NCBI GenBank assembly: GCA_020631735.1
Contig: CM036201.1
Coordinates: 75,468,353-75,532,352 of the forward strand
Direction: 5' to 3'
Source of the DNA: Saccharum officinarum
Lineage: Eukaryota; Streptophyta; Magnoliopsida; Poales; Poaceae
Length of the DNA stretch: 64,000 nucleotides
In this document: one piece after another, positions 12,501 to 23,831 of the stretch
How positions within the stretch are numbered: the stretch's first letter is position 1
Layout: every line of letters starts with the position of its first letter
The notes under the pieces: generated by a model
The model's database searches: none
Told to the model about the DNA's origin: nothing
What the model saw: the letters and a program-made list of their open reading frames with translations, nothing else
Translations under genes and position numbers: made by a program

Positions 12501-13526
12501 TTTTTGTCAGTTAATGTCAGATGGCAAAATTATTCGTTCTGCACCTTATCAATATTTATTGGCATGTTGTCAAGAATTTCAGAACCTTGTAAATGCCCAT
12601 AAAGACACTATCGGTGTTTCAGATCTTAACAGAGTCGGCCCCCACAGAGCAAATGAAATATTGATCAAGGGATCGATTGATATTCGTGGAACCCTATACA
12701 AAGAGTCTTTGAAGCCATCACCAGCAGATCAGCTGATCAAGACAGAGGAAAGAGAAATGGGTGATACTGGTCTCAAGCCTTATATCCTTTACTTGCGTCA
12801 GAATAAAGGCTTCTTCAGTGCCTCTCTGGGTGTTCTTTGCCATATAATTTTCTTATCTGGCCAAATATCACAGAATTCATGGATGGCTGCTAATGTCCAG
12901 AATCCTGATGTTAGTACACTTAAGTTGATTTCTGTGTACATTGCAATTGGAATCTTCACAGTGTTCTTCTTGCTATTTAGATCGTTAGCACTTGTCGTTC
13001 TTGGGGTCCAGACATCAAGATCTTTATTTTCCCAGTTACTCAACTCATTGTTCCGTGCACCAATGTCCTTTTTTGATTCTACCCCTCTTGGAAGGGTACT
13101 TAGCCGGGTAAGGATACTTAAACAAATTGTTCATCTCCCTGAGATATATTGGGTAGTGAGGTTGGTTTTTAACTTGCACCTCCTATAGTTGTAGTGTGAA
13201 CAACTCTCCCAGCAATCAAAGCGAATCTTTAAACTACTAGACAGATAAAATATGATAAAAACCAAAGTTCTATTTTACATTTGGATATTTCCTATTGATG
13301 GATGAACTTGGAAATTTTTTTATACAGGTATCTTCAGATTTGAGTATTGTTGACCTTGATGTTCCATTTGGATTGATGTTTGCTGCTGGTGCCAGCTTAA
13401 ACGCATATAGCAATCTTGGGGTATTGGCTGCTGTTACATGGCAAGTTCTGTTCGTCATTGTGCCGATGATGGTTTTGGCACTCAGGTTGCAGGTAATTTT
13501 GGGAATTTGGTTGGATACAGTTTTGC

Positions 13527-13604
<78 letters not shown>

Positions 13605-16600
13605 TATACCAGTTAATGTGCTTTGCTGCTGCCTTCTACCAAGGAGTGAAATAATATGTCTTAAGTTCTTAATTACGACTGACTGAAATCTAATATGCTT
13701 GGTCATGCAGAGGTACTATTTAGCCTCAGCTAAGGAATTGATGAGGATCAATGGCACTACCAAATCAGCTCTGGCTAATCACTTGGGCGAGTCAGTTGCT
13801 GGGGCTATAACAATAAGGGCTTTTGAGGAAGAAGATCGTTTCTTTGAGAAAAATTTGGAACTTATTGACAAGAATGCTGGTTCATATTTCTATAATTTTG
13901 CAGCGACTGAATGGCTGATTCAACGTCTAGAGACAATGAGTGCTGCAGTTCTTTCTTTTTCTGCCTTTATTATGGCTCTTCTTCCTACAGGAACTTTTAG
14001 CTCTGGTGAGCATTTATAGAAGTTGCAATTTGCATGTATCACTAGTTCACCACATCTAAGGCTGGAAAATGAGCTGGCTCGGCTCGGCTCGGCTCGGCTC
14101 GTTAGGATAACGAGCCAGCTCGGCTCGGCTCGTTATCTTAACGAGTCAGAAAGCCAGCTCGGCTCGGCTCGTTACAAGCTCGAGCTGGCTCGTTAGGCTC
14201 GCGAGCCAGAAAAAAAAATACAAAATATAATATTTGTATTTATCTAAAGCATAAAAATATTAATAATATAAAAATAATATATTTAATAGCTTTAAATCGA
14301 ACAAAATATTCATATGAGCTAACATATTATCTATTTGTGAAGTGCAAAACATGAAGTAATACAAAACTAATATAAGTTATGATGATTTTTTCTCTAAAAC
14401 TACGGCTCGTTTGGCTCACGAGCGGCTCACGAGCCAGCTCGAGTTGGCTCGTTATAGCTAACGAGCTAAAATCCTGGCTCGACTCGGCTCGTTATCCTAA
14501 CGAGCCGAGCCGAGCTGAGCCGAGCCAGCCACGAGCCGAGCGAGCTAACGAGCTTCGAGTTTTTCGTCCAGCCTTAACCACATCTATGCAAAACATTGGG
14601 GTTTTTTTCTGAAAAAAAGAGCCAGGAAGTTCTGTGACAGTTCACATCTTGCATTTGATGCGCAATAAATTATGCAATGTACTGCAGGGAAAATTTTACT
14701 TTGTCTTCATAGCTTCCTGAAGTAAAGCCATGAAATGTTAAGGTCTTTCTATGTATACCTGATAATGATGAATCACAAGTAAAATTATATTTGTTGCAAG
14801 AATGCTAGGCAGGATATTTGGTGAATAATGCAGAATGTTTCTTAATCACATGATTTTGTATAAGAACTGGTGAACTTTGAGCCCAAGGAGTCAGAATGGA
14901 AACACCAAGATTAATTCATGACTATTTAAAACCAAAACTACATGCATTTGGTATTGTTCATGTTATGAATATTTCAGTATTGTCATCAGAAACACTAATC
15001 ACTCCATTTTGTGCATGTGCAGGCTTTATAGGAATGGCATTGTCTTATGGTCTATCCCTAAATAATTCATTTGTTTTCTCTATCCAAAACCAGTGCCAGC
15101 TATCAAATCAAATTATCTCTGTGGAAAGGGTGAACCAGTACATGGACATACCAAGTGAAGCAGCAGAGATTATTGAAGAAAATCGACCATCACCAAACTG
15201 GCCGCAAGTTGGTAGGGTGGATCTTAGAGATTTGAAGGTAAATCTATATAAACATTTACATGTATGCCTTACAACGAAACCTTTTTGTATTCTAGGTTCT
15301 AGAAATTAACATGAATGATTTTCACTCAACAGATCAGATACAGGCAAGATGCTCCTCTTGTACTACATGGAATCACATGCACTTTCGAAGGTGGAGATAA
15401 GATCGGTATAGTTGGCCGGACAGGAAGTGGAAAGACAACTTTAATTGGTGCATTGTTTCGTCTTGTTGAGCCAACTGGAGGGAAAATAATTATAGACTCT
15501 GTAGATATCACTACAATTGGCTTACATGACCTGCGTTCACGTTTGGGTATCATTCCGCAAGATCCGACACTCTTTCAGGGAACCATAAGATATAATCTAG
15601 ATCCTCTTGGGCAATTTTCGGATCAACAAATATGGGAGGTACGATTGTCTTATAATATGCACGAATATTCATGATGTTTCTAGCCCTATTGTATTAGTTT
15701 ACCAGGAAAAGAATGTTACTTTGAACAAACCTGTTGTTAAGTTGAAATAATGAGGCCCCTTCCTCTTACTGGGAAGATTCGGCACAATAAGTTTAATATA
15801 GTGCCCAGTAATTTTAGAAATTTCAGAACATATTTTGAATGACCTGATGAGTAAACTGAATCATGAGAATATTGGTAACAAGCTCTCTCTCCCTCTCCCT
15901 CCCTCGCCAACCTGCGTGACAATTATCTCTCGTTTGAATGACGTATATACCAGCTCAAACTTCAAAGCAATCACTTAAAGTGATTACTTTCTATTCTTAT
16001 GCAGGTTCTTGACAAATGTCAGCTTCTTGAAGCTGTCCAGGAGAAGGAACAGGGATTGGACTCACTTGGTAGGATTCCTTGCTATTTATACTTTGTTTTC
16101 CAGAATCCATAGCAAATTAAGGAATTCTGGATGGATCATTGTCAAACCAAAAAAATGTCGTCACACTAAATTTGCCAGAATATGCAGAATTCAGACTAGG
16201 GGTGACAATACATGCTATGGAGTACTATTTATGATCTGCACTAAACCTCCTGTTTTTTCCCTCTATATTGCACGTGCAAAATCTGCCCTGCTTGTTTTTG
16301 GGAAAAAAAAACTCTTTAAAAAAATCATGACTGTGTCTTGGCACGTCTTTCATTAAGTGGAGATAGAAAAGTAAAATCAGTTACCCTTGTAAATGAGGTT
16401 TAAGTAAAATAATTAACTTCTCTTTTGAAAGGATAAATCGTTTATTTGACTTCCATTAAAAAAATGTGTTTTCCATTCGCAGACACACAGTGAATATAAT
16501 ATTCTTAGATAGCATGACATATGAGTTTGTCTTATTCTCTGTCCTGACTGAGACGTTGTTGTATAGTTGTGGAGGATGGTTCGAACTGGAGCATGGGTCA

Positions 16601-17143
16601 AAGGCAGCTCTTCTGTTTGGGACGTGCACTTCTAAGAAGATGTCGTATCTTAGTTCTCGATGAGGCCACGGCATCTATAGACAATGCTACTGATGCTATC
16701 CTTCAGAAAACAATCAGGACAGAATTCAGGGATTGCACTGTGATCACTGTCGCACACCGTATACCCACTGTTATGGACTGCAGTATGGTACTTGCAATGA
16801 GTGACGGTATGTTTTCTTCATGAACTTGCTATAGATACAGCCGTATCCAAAGTTATTGGCTATGAATCAACACGACAAGATCTGCAAAACCTAGTGATTA
16901 TAGTAGTGATCTTTGCATGCCTGCTTTAAAAATAAATCAGAATTAAACTATTTAGAATGTGAAACTCTGTCTCAAGATAGTATTTCAGCATTTACATGCG
17001 AAGTCCATGCTAATGGGTTCAACTAACTTCCAGGGAAAGTAGTGGAGTATGACAAGCCTACGAAGCTCATGGAAACCGAAGGATCTCTCTTCCGTGACCT
17101 CGTCAAAGAGTACTGGTCATACACATCGAATGGAAATATTTAG
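9538..17143 (+). CDS. ABCC10: ABC transporter C family protein (MRP type), ABCC10-like, 11 exons
   Basis: Full ABCC exporter: ATP-driven transport of glutathione or other organic-anion conjugates across the vacuolar or plasma membrane (family knowledge; the substrate cannot be read here). Coding exons, all with GT..AG borders: 9538-11562, 11863-12183, 12260-12346, 12511-13107, 13328-13492, 13711-14005, 15023-15237, 15333-15638, 16005-16068, 16567-16806, 17034-17143. They sum to 4425 bp with phases kept, 1474 residues, normal for the family. Order seen: N-terminal hydrophobic TMD0 (about 35-185), TMD1 (about 290-590), NBD1 with Walker [10 protein letters not shown] (652-660), LSGGQ (742-746), Walker B IYLLDD (762-767) and H-loop His 799, TMD2 (about 890-1190), NBD2 with Walker [10 protein letters not shown] (1263-1271), signature WSMGQ (1366-1370), Walker B LVLDE ending at Glu 1391 and H-loop His 1422. 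NBD1 has Asp in place of the catalytic Glu, as is usual in ABCC proteins, so NBD2 should be the hydrolytic site. The start is the first ATG of the long exon-1 frame. Intron 5 carries a long (TA)n tract and intron 6 a hAT MITE. I see no disabling mutation. The ABCC10 assignment rests on sequence recalled from grass homologues; another close paralogue number is possible. Confidence 0.93.
13532..13602. repeat. (TA)n microsatellite in ABCC10 intron 5
   Basis: About 35 uninterrupted TA units, entirely inside intron 5 (13493-13710). It should be highly polymorphic in length. The frame reading Tyr-Ile repeats across it is not coding. Confidence 0.97.
14057..14576. mobile_element. hAT MITE B, 520 bp, in ABCC10 intron 6
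   Basis: The left end TAAGGCTGGA and the right end TCCAGCCTTA are inverted repeats. The 8-bp flank ACCACATC is duplicated exactly (14049-14056 and 14577-14584), so this is a hAT insertion. GGCTCG/CGAGCC-rich subterminal zones and an AT-rich core match MITE A at 8124-8750 in the same orientation. It sits wholly in intron 6 (14006-15022), which is the longest intron of the gene because of it. Splice borders remain intact. Confidence 0.9.
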
Positions 17144-18033
17144 GAGGAATTATGACAGTTTACATGTTCCACTCGCTGCATTCTCTTGAAAGGAGATACA
17201 AAAACTCGTGCTCGCACATCCGAAGTACTCTTTTATCTGAAGTCTGAAGAAAAAGGCGTCAGGCATTGTCAGGAAGTGCTTGTTATCAAGTTTTCAGCTT
17301 ACCTTTTGAGCAACTTTCTGATAGCTTCTGTTTTGGGTCATTGATGCCCTTCAGGCGCTGAACAGAAGGAAACCTGTTCCTCAAAAAAAAAAGATAGAGG
17401 ACATCTTCAACATTTCTTTGCTCGCATAGTGAGCTAATAAAAGGATAAATGGGAGGTATGTGCATGAAGTTTGCAACCGTGATACTGCATGTTCATAAAA
17501 ATGCTTAGGCTATTCCATTCAAATTTTGTGGTGTATACCTACATTGTACATTCCTACTACTGAAGTGTATATGATGTTTGGGGGAAATAATGCCTTTTTG
17601 AGCACCCTCTTGTTCATGTTTAATGTATATTCATCGGTGACCGGAGGCAACCAATTTGGTGGTAACTCTGTTTTCACTGCATGTGATGATTATAGTTTCT
17701 TGTGGCTTATATTTTTACACCACTTTTTTTTTAGAATACGTCCTTGTGGCTTATGTAACTCACAGATTTATTAATAGGCACAGTTAGTTGAGTAAGATCT
17801 CGCTGTTTATTTCTTTTTTTGGTTATATGGCGTAAACATTTTAAGGATGGAGTGAATGAGGTGTTTCACGGTACTATGAAAGTCGCATTTTACTGCAATT
17901 CTGTTGTACAATAGCACTCCTATGTAAATATTTATTTCAATGAAAAAACTGTTAGTACCTGTTTCGATTGCATTCATAATCGGTATACCGCACATCGAGC
18001 AGCTGTACAAGTCTTTTGCGCCGCAGAATCTTA
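17144..18033. other. ABCC10 3'UTR and downstream intergenic
   Basis: The sequence after the stop codon is the likely 3'UTR. AATAAAA-type words at about 17435 (TAATAAAAGG) are a possible poly(A) signal. The remainder to 18033 is intergenic with no gene that I can support. Confidence 0.45.
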
Positions 18034-18140
18034 GGGGCCCTTTGGAACGCATCAACTGTATGGAAATTTCTCATAAATTCATTCATTTTCACAGGAAAGC
18101 ATAGGAAAATGGAAATTTTCCCTTACATTCCAAAGGGTCC
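18034..18140. mobile_element. Short MITE, 107 bp
   Basis: The ends GGGGCCCTTTGGAACGC and TTACATTCCAAAGGGTCC are inverted repeats, and the centre (GGAAATTT ... AAATGGAAATTTTCC) also folds. It is a common grass MITE type ending in CCCTTTGGA. The left flank is TTA and the right flank TGA, so the 3-bp target duplication is imperfect. Confidence 0.65.
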
Positions 18141-18562
18141 TGAAAGAGAACTTACACTGAACATTTTGCTAGAACAAGAAAGTTTGATAACTTGCCAACC
18201 AAAGTGTGGCAAAACAAAGAGGGAAGCGGTTAGAACCCTGGAGCAGTTGAGCCAGCGCCGGCCGTTACAGCGTCGGGGGCTGTGCTCCTCCAATCCTTAC
18301 GTCATCCTCCCCGGCCATCGTCCGTTGTTCCCTCTCCTCCCTCCGCGGCCTGGCGACAGCCACAGAAAAAGGAACAACTAAGGAACACTGGGAGCCGGTA
18401 AGGCTTCCCCAACGGAGGCTAACAAGTTTGTTGGCCTCTGCCAAAAGCAGTAGTACACGTAGACAAAAAAATTTTGGCCTCCCAAAACTCACAATGGAGA
18501 CATCTTCCTTCCTCTGACGCAAGCAAACACCTTTTACCTGTTTCCCTGGCGTGAGTGACTAG
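18141..18562. other. Intergenic, nothing recognised
   Basis: Mixed-composition DNA between two MITEs. The short open frames on both strands have no domain. Confidence 0.35.
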
Positions 18563-18800
18563 GCTTGTTTAGATTGAAGAAAATTTCAACCTGATGAATA
18601 GTACCACTTTCGTCTTATTTGGCAAATATTGTCCAATCATGGACCAACTAGGCTCAAAAGATTCATCTCGTGATTTCCAACTAAACTGTGTAATTAGTTA
18701 TTTTTTTACCTACATTTAATACTCCATGCAAGCGGTTAAAAATTGATGTGATGGAAAGAGAGTGAAAAACTTGGAACTTTGAGGCAAACTAAACAAGGCG
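18563..18800. mobile_element. Tourist-type MITE, 238 bp
   Basis: It begins GCTTGTTTAG and ends CTAAACAAGGCG, flanked by TAG on both sides (18560-18562 and 18801-18803). It is nearly identical, in opposite orientation, to the 238-bp element at 38549-38786 inside the F-box gene, which implies recent movement of the family. It is non-coding. Confidence 0.8.
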
Positions 18801-19240
18801 TAGGTTTATTTGCTGGGACCATCGGAGGCCGCTGCTTCCCTTGCTGCAACGCGCGCTCCGAGAGATGCTCTAGCTTTTCGTCAGATGGAGCTATCACCTC
18901 CTCTGCAAGATGCTATGCCATGCTGCGGGACTACTACTCATGGTGATGTGGACTTGAAGAGCAGATGTGGAGGTCGGGGCAGTTGTCCAGGTAAGCGCGT
19001 TGGGAAGCCCTAAAGTTGGCTTCTGGGGCTATTTGCCATCAAACCAAAGGGAATAAGGGATTACGCAAGATTACAGAGGAAGGGTACTGCTACCTCCGAT
19101 CAGCCCAGAAGTGAGCCTTGGCATTTCGCCAAGTGCAGGCGTCTGCCATGGCCGCTGCAGCGCTGCTCACGCCTGCCATTCGCGCAAGATTACAAATGCA
19201 TGCCCCACGCAGAAAAACAAAGACAAGCAGGACACAAAGC
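18801..19240. other. Intergenic between convergent genes, nothing recognised
   Basis: A 67-codon frame at 18810-19013 (+) has an exon-like composition and a CAGGTAAGC donor-like site near 18989, but no homology that I recognise. It may be a captured gene fragment. Confidence 0.3.
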
Positions 19241-19629
19241 TACTGCAAACCCCAAAAAAACTGTACACGGCAATAAATAAATAAAATAAAATCCTTTAAA
19301 CGGATGCGGAAATTCTCCGCCAGCAGCTGAACCACGAAATACTAACTTGCTCTACAGGCTAAAAGTTCACTGCTTACGATTACGACGATATGGCATTTGA
19401 CATCCAGTACAGTCAAGAGAGCACCCTAAACTACATTATTCTTGTTATATTACAAAGCAATGGCCATCTCAGGACGGCGCCGCGAATGGGTCACGAGCTG
19501 CGGCAGCTGCATCAACACCCAACACTCCACCAGCATGTCACCCAACTCTCCCCGTAGCAGGCCGCGGGAGCATGAACCACCGATCCACACCACAGTTATG
19601 CACTGGACACTACAAACAGGAGAACCAGC

Positions 19630-19753
19630 CTGGTAAGTAATTTGATACGCAGGCATATGTCACGACACAAAAGAAATACTACCATTTTACTTGCAAATTC
19701 ATATAAGAGAGGTTGTAGGTAACCAAAGAAGTGGCAATTCAAAGACAAACTAC
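19630..19753 (-). other. Probable intron in the EIL3 3'UTR
   Basis: On the minus strand, six bases after the stop codon, there is a GACACAG/GTAGTT donor. A TTACCAG/GCTGG acceptor lies 124 bases on. The pyrimidine-rich run TATTTCTTTTGTGTC precedes the acceptor. A stop codon this close to the junction (<50 nt) would not be expected to trigger nonsense-mediated decay. Predicted from splice signals only. Confidence 0.45.
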
Positions 19754-19758
19754 CTGTG

Positions 19759-21612
19759 TCATGTGCCCAGGTACGGCATCAAGTCGTCATCGTCCACCAA
19801 GTCATCAAAGTTGAGCATCGGACTACTGAAAGGAACGAGGCTGAAAGGAATTCCACCAAAAGTGCTGTCTCCGGCATCGCCGAAGAAAGGATCGTCCATG
19901 AGCTGCTGGTGGGTCTCACCAACGATTGTCCCAGAATTCCCACTGCCTGCCGTCGGGAGACTGTAAGAACCATTCGCGGTGAGAGCACCTGTTCCCATGA
20001 TAGGCGCTTGGTGATCCATAGGCAGTGGTAGTGGCTGCTGCATTGCCAAACCCTGATGAACAACTGGTGAAGGATTAAAACCAATAGGCCCAAGACCAAT
20101 ATCCTGCCGAAAGGAGTGTCCAGACCATGAATTGGCAATATCGCTGCCTTCACAAGCCAGCGGATGGTCGCCCAGATAAGTGCTTGATTGAGCAGCACTT
20201 GCAGCCTGGTTGCTGTTGTAGTTGTTGATCACAGCACCAGGAGATAGAAAATTCCCTTGACAATCTCCGTGCTGCTGCAAAGCTCCAATTGTAGGGGCAT
20301 GGTTAGGGCTCGTTGGCTGGTTAGTCATGCCCAACACATCAATTGGGTCAATAAAGTCCATATTATCAGCTGCTTTGCACACTACTTCTGGCTGATTGTC
20401 ATTTCTTTGTGTCACTTCAACCTCAACCTCAGCAACTGGAGGACGGGCTGAGGGCCTTCTCTGCTGTCGAGATTTAGGTTTAGTGGTTTCTTCCTTGCTA
20501 ATAGCTAGTTGGTTGGAGGGTTTATCTTGACGCTTTCTCTTAGGCACTCTAGTTGAGATCTGCTCTCCTCTAATCTGCAAAACAGGCTGAGCATCTCCCG
20601 CATCATCTTTGGATGATGTAGAACGAGGAGGCTGCTCCAGGCGGTCGACATCATACTCATCACTGCTGCTATATATGCCCTCAGTTCTGTCCTCTGAAGT
20701 ACTATGCTGGTCCATTGGTAGTAAAGCACTGCCAAAACTGTGAATAGACTTCTCCTCGTGTTGTAAAACACCAAGCCAAATGAGGCTCTCTTTTGCAGTC
20801 ATTTTGTCCTGCAGACACTTTGATTTCCTTACACGATTTCTGATCTTATCGAAGTTTGGGGCCATGTGCTTGATCACACCCGTCAGAACACCAACTTTCC
20901 AAACCTTCTTCAGATCATGTGGTTTCCTGTACGGAGGCGCTTCTCCCTTTGGAAGGCCCAACGCAGGCCACCATGGCTCATTCCCTGATGGCCACCAAGG
21001 GGGCGGGACACCCTTATCCAATGGATAGCTTCGCTGTTGTGGGCTGCAGTGTTGCATCAACGCTGAAAGTAATGAACCCAGAGTGCCATCTTGGAGGTCC
21101 ATCAGGCTATGCTGGTTCATGGCTCCACTGCTCTTAGGATTACTCAACATCGAGTGCTCAACCTCGTATTTTACAATCGCTACTGGCCCATTCTTATCAA
21201 ACTTCACCTTCTCCTTCCACCAGGCCCTAATGTTATCCGATGCACCACTAACAGGCTTCCCTTTCTCAGGAATGATCCCGTACACGAACCCCCGTGCATT
21301 GCACACCTCCATCAGCTTGAGCATGTACTTCAGAATCCCATCCTGAGCCCTCGTCATCTTCTTCCGGAGAGCTTGATCTGAAATCTTCTTTGTCTTGGAC
21401 TTCTCCAGCTCCAACCGCTGCAAAGCAAGCTTCTGCTGCCTCTCCCTGATCCTCTTGAGCTTGACCTTGTCTTTCCACATTCGCCGGGCAAGCTCTTCAG
21501 CATCAATCTCCTCGTCACTGACATCATTCTCGCTGAGGTTGTCGATGCCATCAACCTCGAAATCTGTTGCGTCCCCTAACTCAGACGCAATAATAGCAAG
21601 ATGGTCTGTCAT
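19759..21612 (-). CDS. EIL3: EIN3-like transcription factor, EIL3 type
   Basis: Nuclear DNA-binding regulator of the plant-specific EIN3/EIL family, which binds ATGTA-type promoter elements. The Arabidopsis EIL3 member (SLIM1) governs sulfur-deficiency responses, whereas EIN3/EIL1 drive ethylene responses (family knowledge). One intronless coding exon of 617 residues, a normal length. The N-terminus reads [14 protein letters not shown], then an acidic stretch with [18 protein letters not shown], a basic Lys/Arg-rich helix at about 50-75, the core region from [17 protein letters not shown] through [14 protein letters not shown], the [14 protein letters not shown] motif, and [18 protein letters not shown] within about 235-275. 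The C-terminal half is low-complexity, Gln/Asn/Pro-rich and ends in an acidic [15 protein letters not shown] tail, a possible activation region. The start is the ATG at 21612; an in-frame GTG two codons earlier is not a plausible plant start. The gene is convergent with ABCC10. EIL3 rather than EIN3/EIL1 type is judged from the N-terminus and is less certain than the family. Confidence 0.93.
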   Translation of the reverse strand: MTDHLAIIASELGDATDFEVDGIDNLSENDVSDEEIDAEELARRMWKDKVKLKRIRERQQKLALQRLELEKSKTKKISDQALRKKMTRAQDGILKYMLKLMEVCNARGFVYGIIPEKGKPVSGASDNIRAWWKEKVKFDKNGPVAIVKYEVEHSMLSNPKSSGAMNQHSLMDLQDGTLGSLLSALMQHCSPQQRSYPLDKGVPPPWWPSGNEPWWPALGLPKGEAPPYRKPHDLKKVWKVGVLTGVIKHMAPNFDKIRNRVRKSKCLQDKMTAKESLIWLGVLQHEEKSIHSFGSALLPMDQHSTSEDRTEGIYSSSDEYDVDRLEQPPRSTSSKDDAGDAQPVLQIRGEQISTRVPKRKRQDKPSNQLAISKEETTKPKSRQQRRPSARPPVAEVEVEVTQRNDNQPEVVCKAADNMDFIDPIDVLGMTNQPTSPNHAPTIGALQQHGDCQGNFLSPGAVINNYNSNQAASAAQSSTYLGDHPLACEGSDIANSWSGHSFRQDIGLGPIGFNPSPVVHQGLAMQQPLPLPMDHQAPIMGTGALTANGSYSLPTAGSGNSGTIVGETHQQLMDDPFFGDAGDSTFGGIPFSLVPFSSPMLNFDDLVDDDDLMPYLGT

Positions 21613-21651
21613 GATCACTTCAAGCAGTCAGCTTCCCTTAACCAAGTCGCA

Positions 21652-21699
21652 TCACACCATCAAACTTCCAGCGCTCAGTTGCTTTGTATTCTCGCTCAT
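21652..21699 (-). promoter_or_regulatory. uORF in EIL3 leader
   Basis: On the minus strand an ATG at 21699 opens a 15-codon frame ending in TGA at 21652, 39 bases before the main start. Another ATG overlaps this stop (ATGCGA...TAA, 4 codons). Both lie in the second untranslated exon if the predicted leader intron is right. They could lower or condition translation of the factor. Confidence 0.5.
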
Positions 21700-21732
21700 C
21701 AAATATCCGAATGAAGAATCTATAGCAGCAAC

Positions 21733-22344
21733 CTGCCCAATATATGCATGTGGTCAGAACCTTTTTAAAGAAAAAAAAAATACTACAATGCAAGTCACTG
21801 AGGAATAGTCTTACGAATGAAACTAAACAGGCTAAGTTCTCCAAAAAAAAAAACTAAACAGGCTAAGTTTTCTGGCAATCAGAACATTTTAGCACACTGC
21901 AATGATCGAACTACACACAGTAGGCAAAAATGAAAAATTAACTAATCCGATTCAGTCAGTTCAATGGGGACTCGGAGCAACCCTCGCAGACTCGCAGTCC
22001 AAAGAGATCCGTAGCACTGCTCGAGCCAAAACTACATGCATGACAGCTAGAAAAAAAAATATATCGATATTATTCTACAAACACGACCATTGTCCGAAAC
22101 AAAAGGAACTTTGAACCCGAAAACCAATCCAACGACCACACCAACCATCCCCAACCACCCGATGATCCCTGGACTACCTCTGTCGACAGCATGAGCAATC
22201 CGAATCCCGAACGAACCCTAACCGACGCAGGGAGCGGTCCGGGGACAGACACGATTCACCGCCCGTCGACACCGCCAAAGCACTCCCCGAGAATCAATCG
22301 CAGCCGACAACAGGAACTGCTCCAACGAAGCCGTCGATTCGTAC
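21733..22344 (-). other. Probable 5'UTR intron of EIL3
   Basis: On the minus strand a CGACAAG/GTACGA donor (22345/22344) and an ATTGGGCAG/GTTGCT acceptor (21733/21732) define a 612-bp intron between a GC-rich first untranslated exon (about 22345-22460) and the coding exon. Leader introns are common in plant transcription factor genes. Predicted from splice signals. Confidence 0.6.
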
Positions 22345-22600
22345 CTTGTCGAGGGGCGGACACGGACGCGGCGGCGGCGGAATCCGCGAGGAGAATTTCG
22401 CGGCCGGGTTCGGAGGGGGGTTCGCGTCGCGCCGCCTCCGCTGCGGCTGGTTTTTATTTGGGAGGAAAATTGGAAGGAGCAGGGCGGAGCGGCGGCGGTG
22501 GGAACAACACGCACGAGCGCGAGGGAGAGCGTGCGAGCCAAAAAGGCAACCCGCATTCGTCACGGGACGAGCCGAATTTTATTTTTATTTCCTTATATAA
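22345..22600 (-). promoter_or_regulatory. EIL3 first untranslated exon and core promoter
   Basis: The minus-strand sequence from about 22460 to 22345 is GC-rich, CCGCCG-bearing and lacks ATG, as expected for a grass leader exon. An AT-rich AAATAAAAACC word at about 22450-22460 may be near the start site. A GC-rich GAGCGCGAGG tract follows upstream, and the sequence then turns AT-rich beyond 22580. Confidence 0.4.
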
Positions 22601-23065
22601 TAATTTTCTATAAATAATATAGATAGAAATAGAAATACAAAAAAATACGCATTTGTAGTAAAAAAAACTGAGAAACAGAAAGACAGTTGGTGCTGGGATG
22701 CTCCTAGTTTCCTAATAACAGCAGAATTTCTTTCTATAAATGTAGAAAAGAATTGTTTGATTTTTTTTTTTTGAATTTGAACTGTTTGATTTTTGCAGCG
22801 AAGAAATTTGTTCTGTTCTGATCCGTTATAACGGGCCAAATTTATCCTGGCCACAGGCATCTCTATCCTTCAAAAGCGAGAAATCGACCGTCCTCTGCTG
22901 AGTTCTCGTGATTCATCGACGATCCAAGAAAGCTGTACGTGCTGCGAACCAGAGACGACTTCTCGCAGATTTTATAAAAAGAAACTAAACAAATTCTAAT
23001 CAAAATTACCGGAAGAGCTCGGGGTCAATTTCTTGTGATTTGTGAACCCTCGGTGCAAGGACAGC
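22601..23065. other. Intergenic, nothing recognised
   Basis: AT-rich spacer between the EIL3 promoter and the F-box relic. There is no feature that I can support. Confidence 0.4.
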
Positions 23066-23521
23066 TCAAACGCGGGGAAACCAAGCTGTTCTTGTTTGTG
23101 TCGTGACGTGGAAGAAGAGCTGGCGTTTGGGGAAATCAGAAATCTGCTCGCCGATCTCACGCATGGCATGACGGCGGCGTTCCTCGCGTTTTTCGAGGCC
23201 ACGGATTGACCGGATTTTGGCTGTGAAAAAGAGATGCTCGTGGTTATCGCTTGCCATTACGACGATGATGCACTGCTGATTCAGTCTCCACCCATTCGTC
23301 GCATCTGCATTTCCATCCACAGTAGCGGGCAGAGGTTCGTTGAACCTGGACACCCTTTTGAGTGACCTGTCGTCGAGTGAAGAAGCGTCCAGGTTCGATG
23401 TTTCTGCTACAGGGACCCAAGCAGGAAGACGCCGCCGCTTGTTTTTGGGCCGAAATGTAACTGAAGGCCAGCCCATATGAACGTTTACGGGGTGGATCCA
23501 CTTCCTACGGCTTTGGGCCAT
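23066..23521 (-). CDS. Unrecognised 151-codon frame, possibly tail of the F-box relic
   Basis: An ATG-initiated minus-strand frame with a coding-like amino-acid composition (motifs WIHPVNVHMGWPS, SLKRVSRFNEPLP). I do not recognise a domain. It lies directly downstream of the C-terminal half of the split F-box/DUF295 pseudogene and on the same strand. The simplest reading is that it is the decayed 3' part of that gene, or sequence fused to it, rather than an independent gene. Confidence 0.25.
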   Translation of the reverse strand: MAQSRRKWIHPVNVHMGWPSVTFRPKNKRRRLPAWVPVAETSNLDASSLDDRSLKRVSRFNEPLPATVDGNADATNGWRLNQQCIIVVMASDNHEHLFFTAKIRSIRGLEKREERRRHAMREIGEQISDFPKRQLFFHVTTQTRTAWFPRV

Positions 23522-23552
23522 GTTGGTTGCATTACGATGAGTTGGCCCAGGT

Positions 23553-23831
23553 ACGGATTACATCCACTGCGTACAGCGGTACAAGGCCCGGTTGGTGAGG
23601 AAGTACAGCTTGCCCTGCAGTGACAAGGTTTCCAACCAGGGTTGAACTTCCCAGCTTGAGAGCATCCATTGCTGATCCTTAAGAGGTAGCAAAGGCCACG
23701 CGTGGCGTGTCTACCTTTGTAACTTGTACAAGCGAGCATGGCAGTTACCACTCCATCGTTGGGCGCTCGGGGCTATAACTGATAGCGGCGCAGACATTCC
23801 CGAGAGACCGTTTCGATTGGATCTTTCATAT
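23553..23831 (-). pseudogene. F-box/DUF295 pseudogene, C-terminal half
   Basis: Minus-strand fragments match the middle of the DUF295 domain of the related gene at 37.8-39.7 kb. NDGVVTAMLA corresponds to the ADGLVRVMM part, VAFATS to CFATS, DQQWMLSSWE to DQQWRV, and LETLSLQGKLYFLTNRALY to the strand leading into GKLYVFL. A frameshift with a TAA falls between the VAFATS and DQQW pieces, and a TAA follows the QWM word. The segment stops at 23831 at the Mutator-like insertion and continues on its far side at 29685. F-box/DUF295 proteins are putative SCF ubiquitin-ligase substrate adaptors. This copy cannot make a full protein. Confidence 0.75.

Noticed and set aside
13438..13686. Frames with Tyr-Ile repeats through the TA tract
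   Set aside because: Translation of a TA microsatellite inside an intron; the same happens at 63403-63588.
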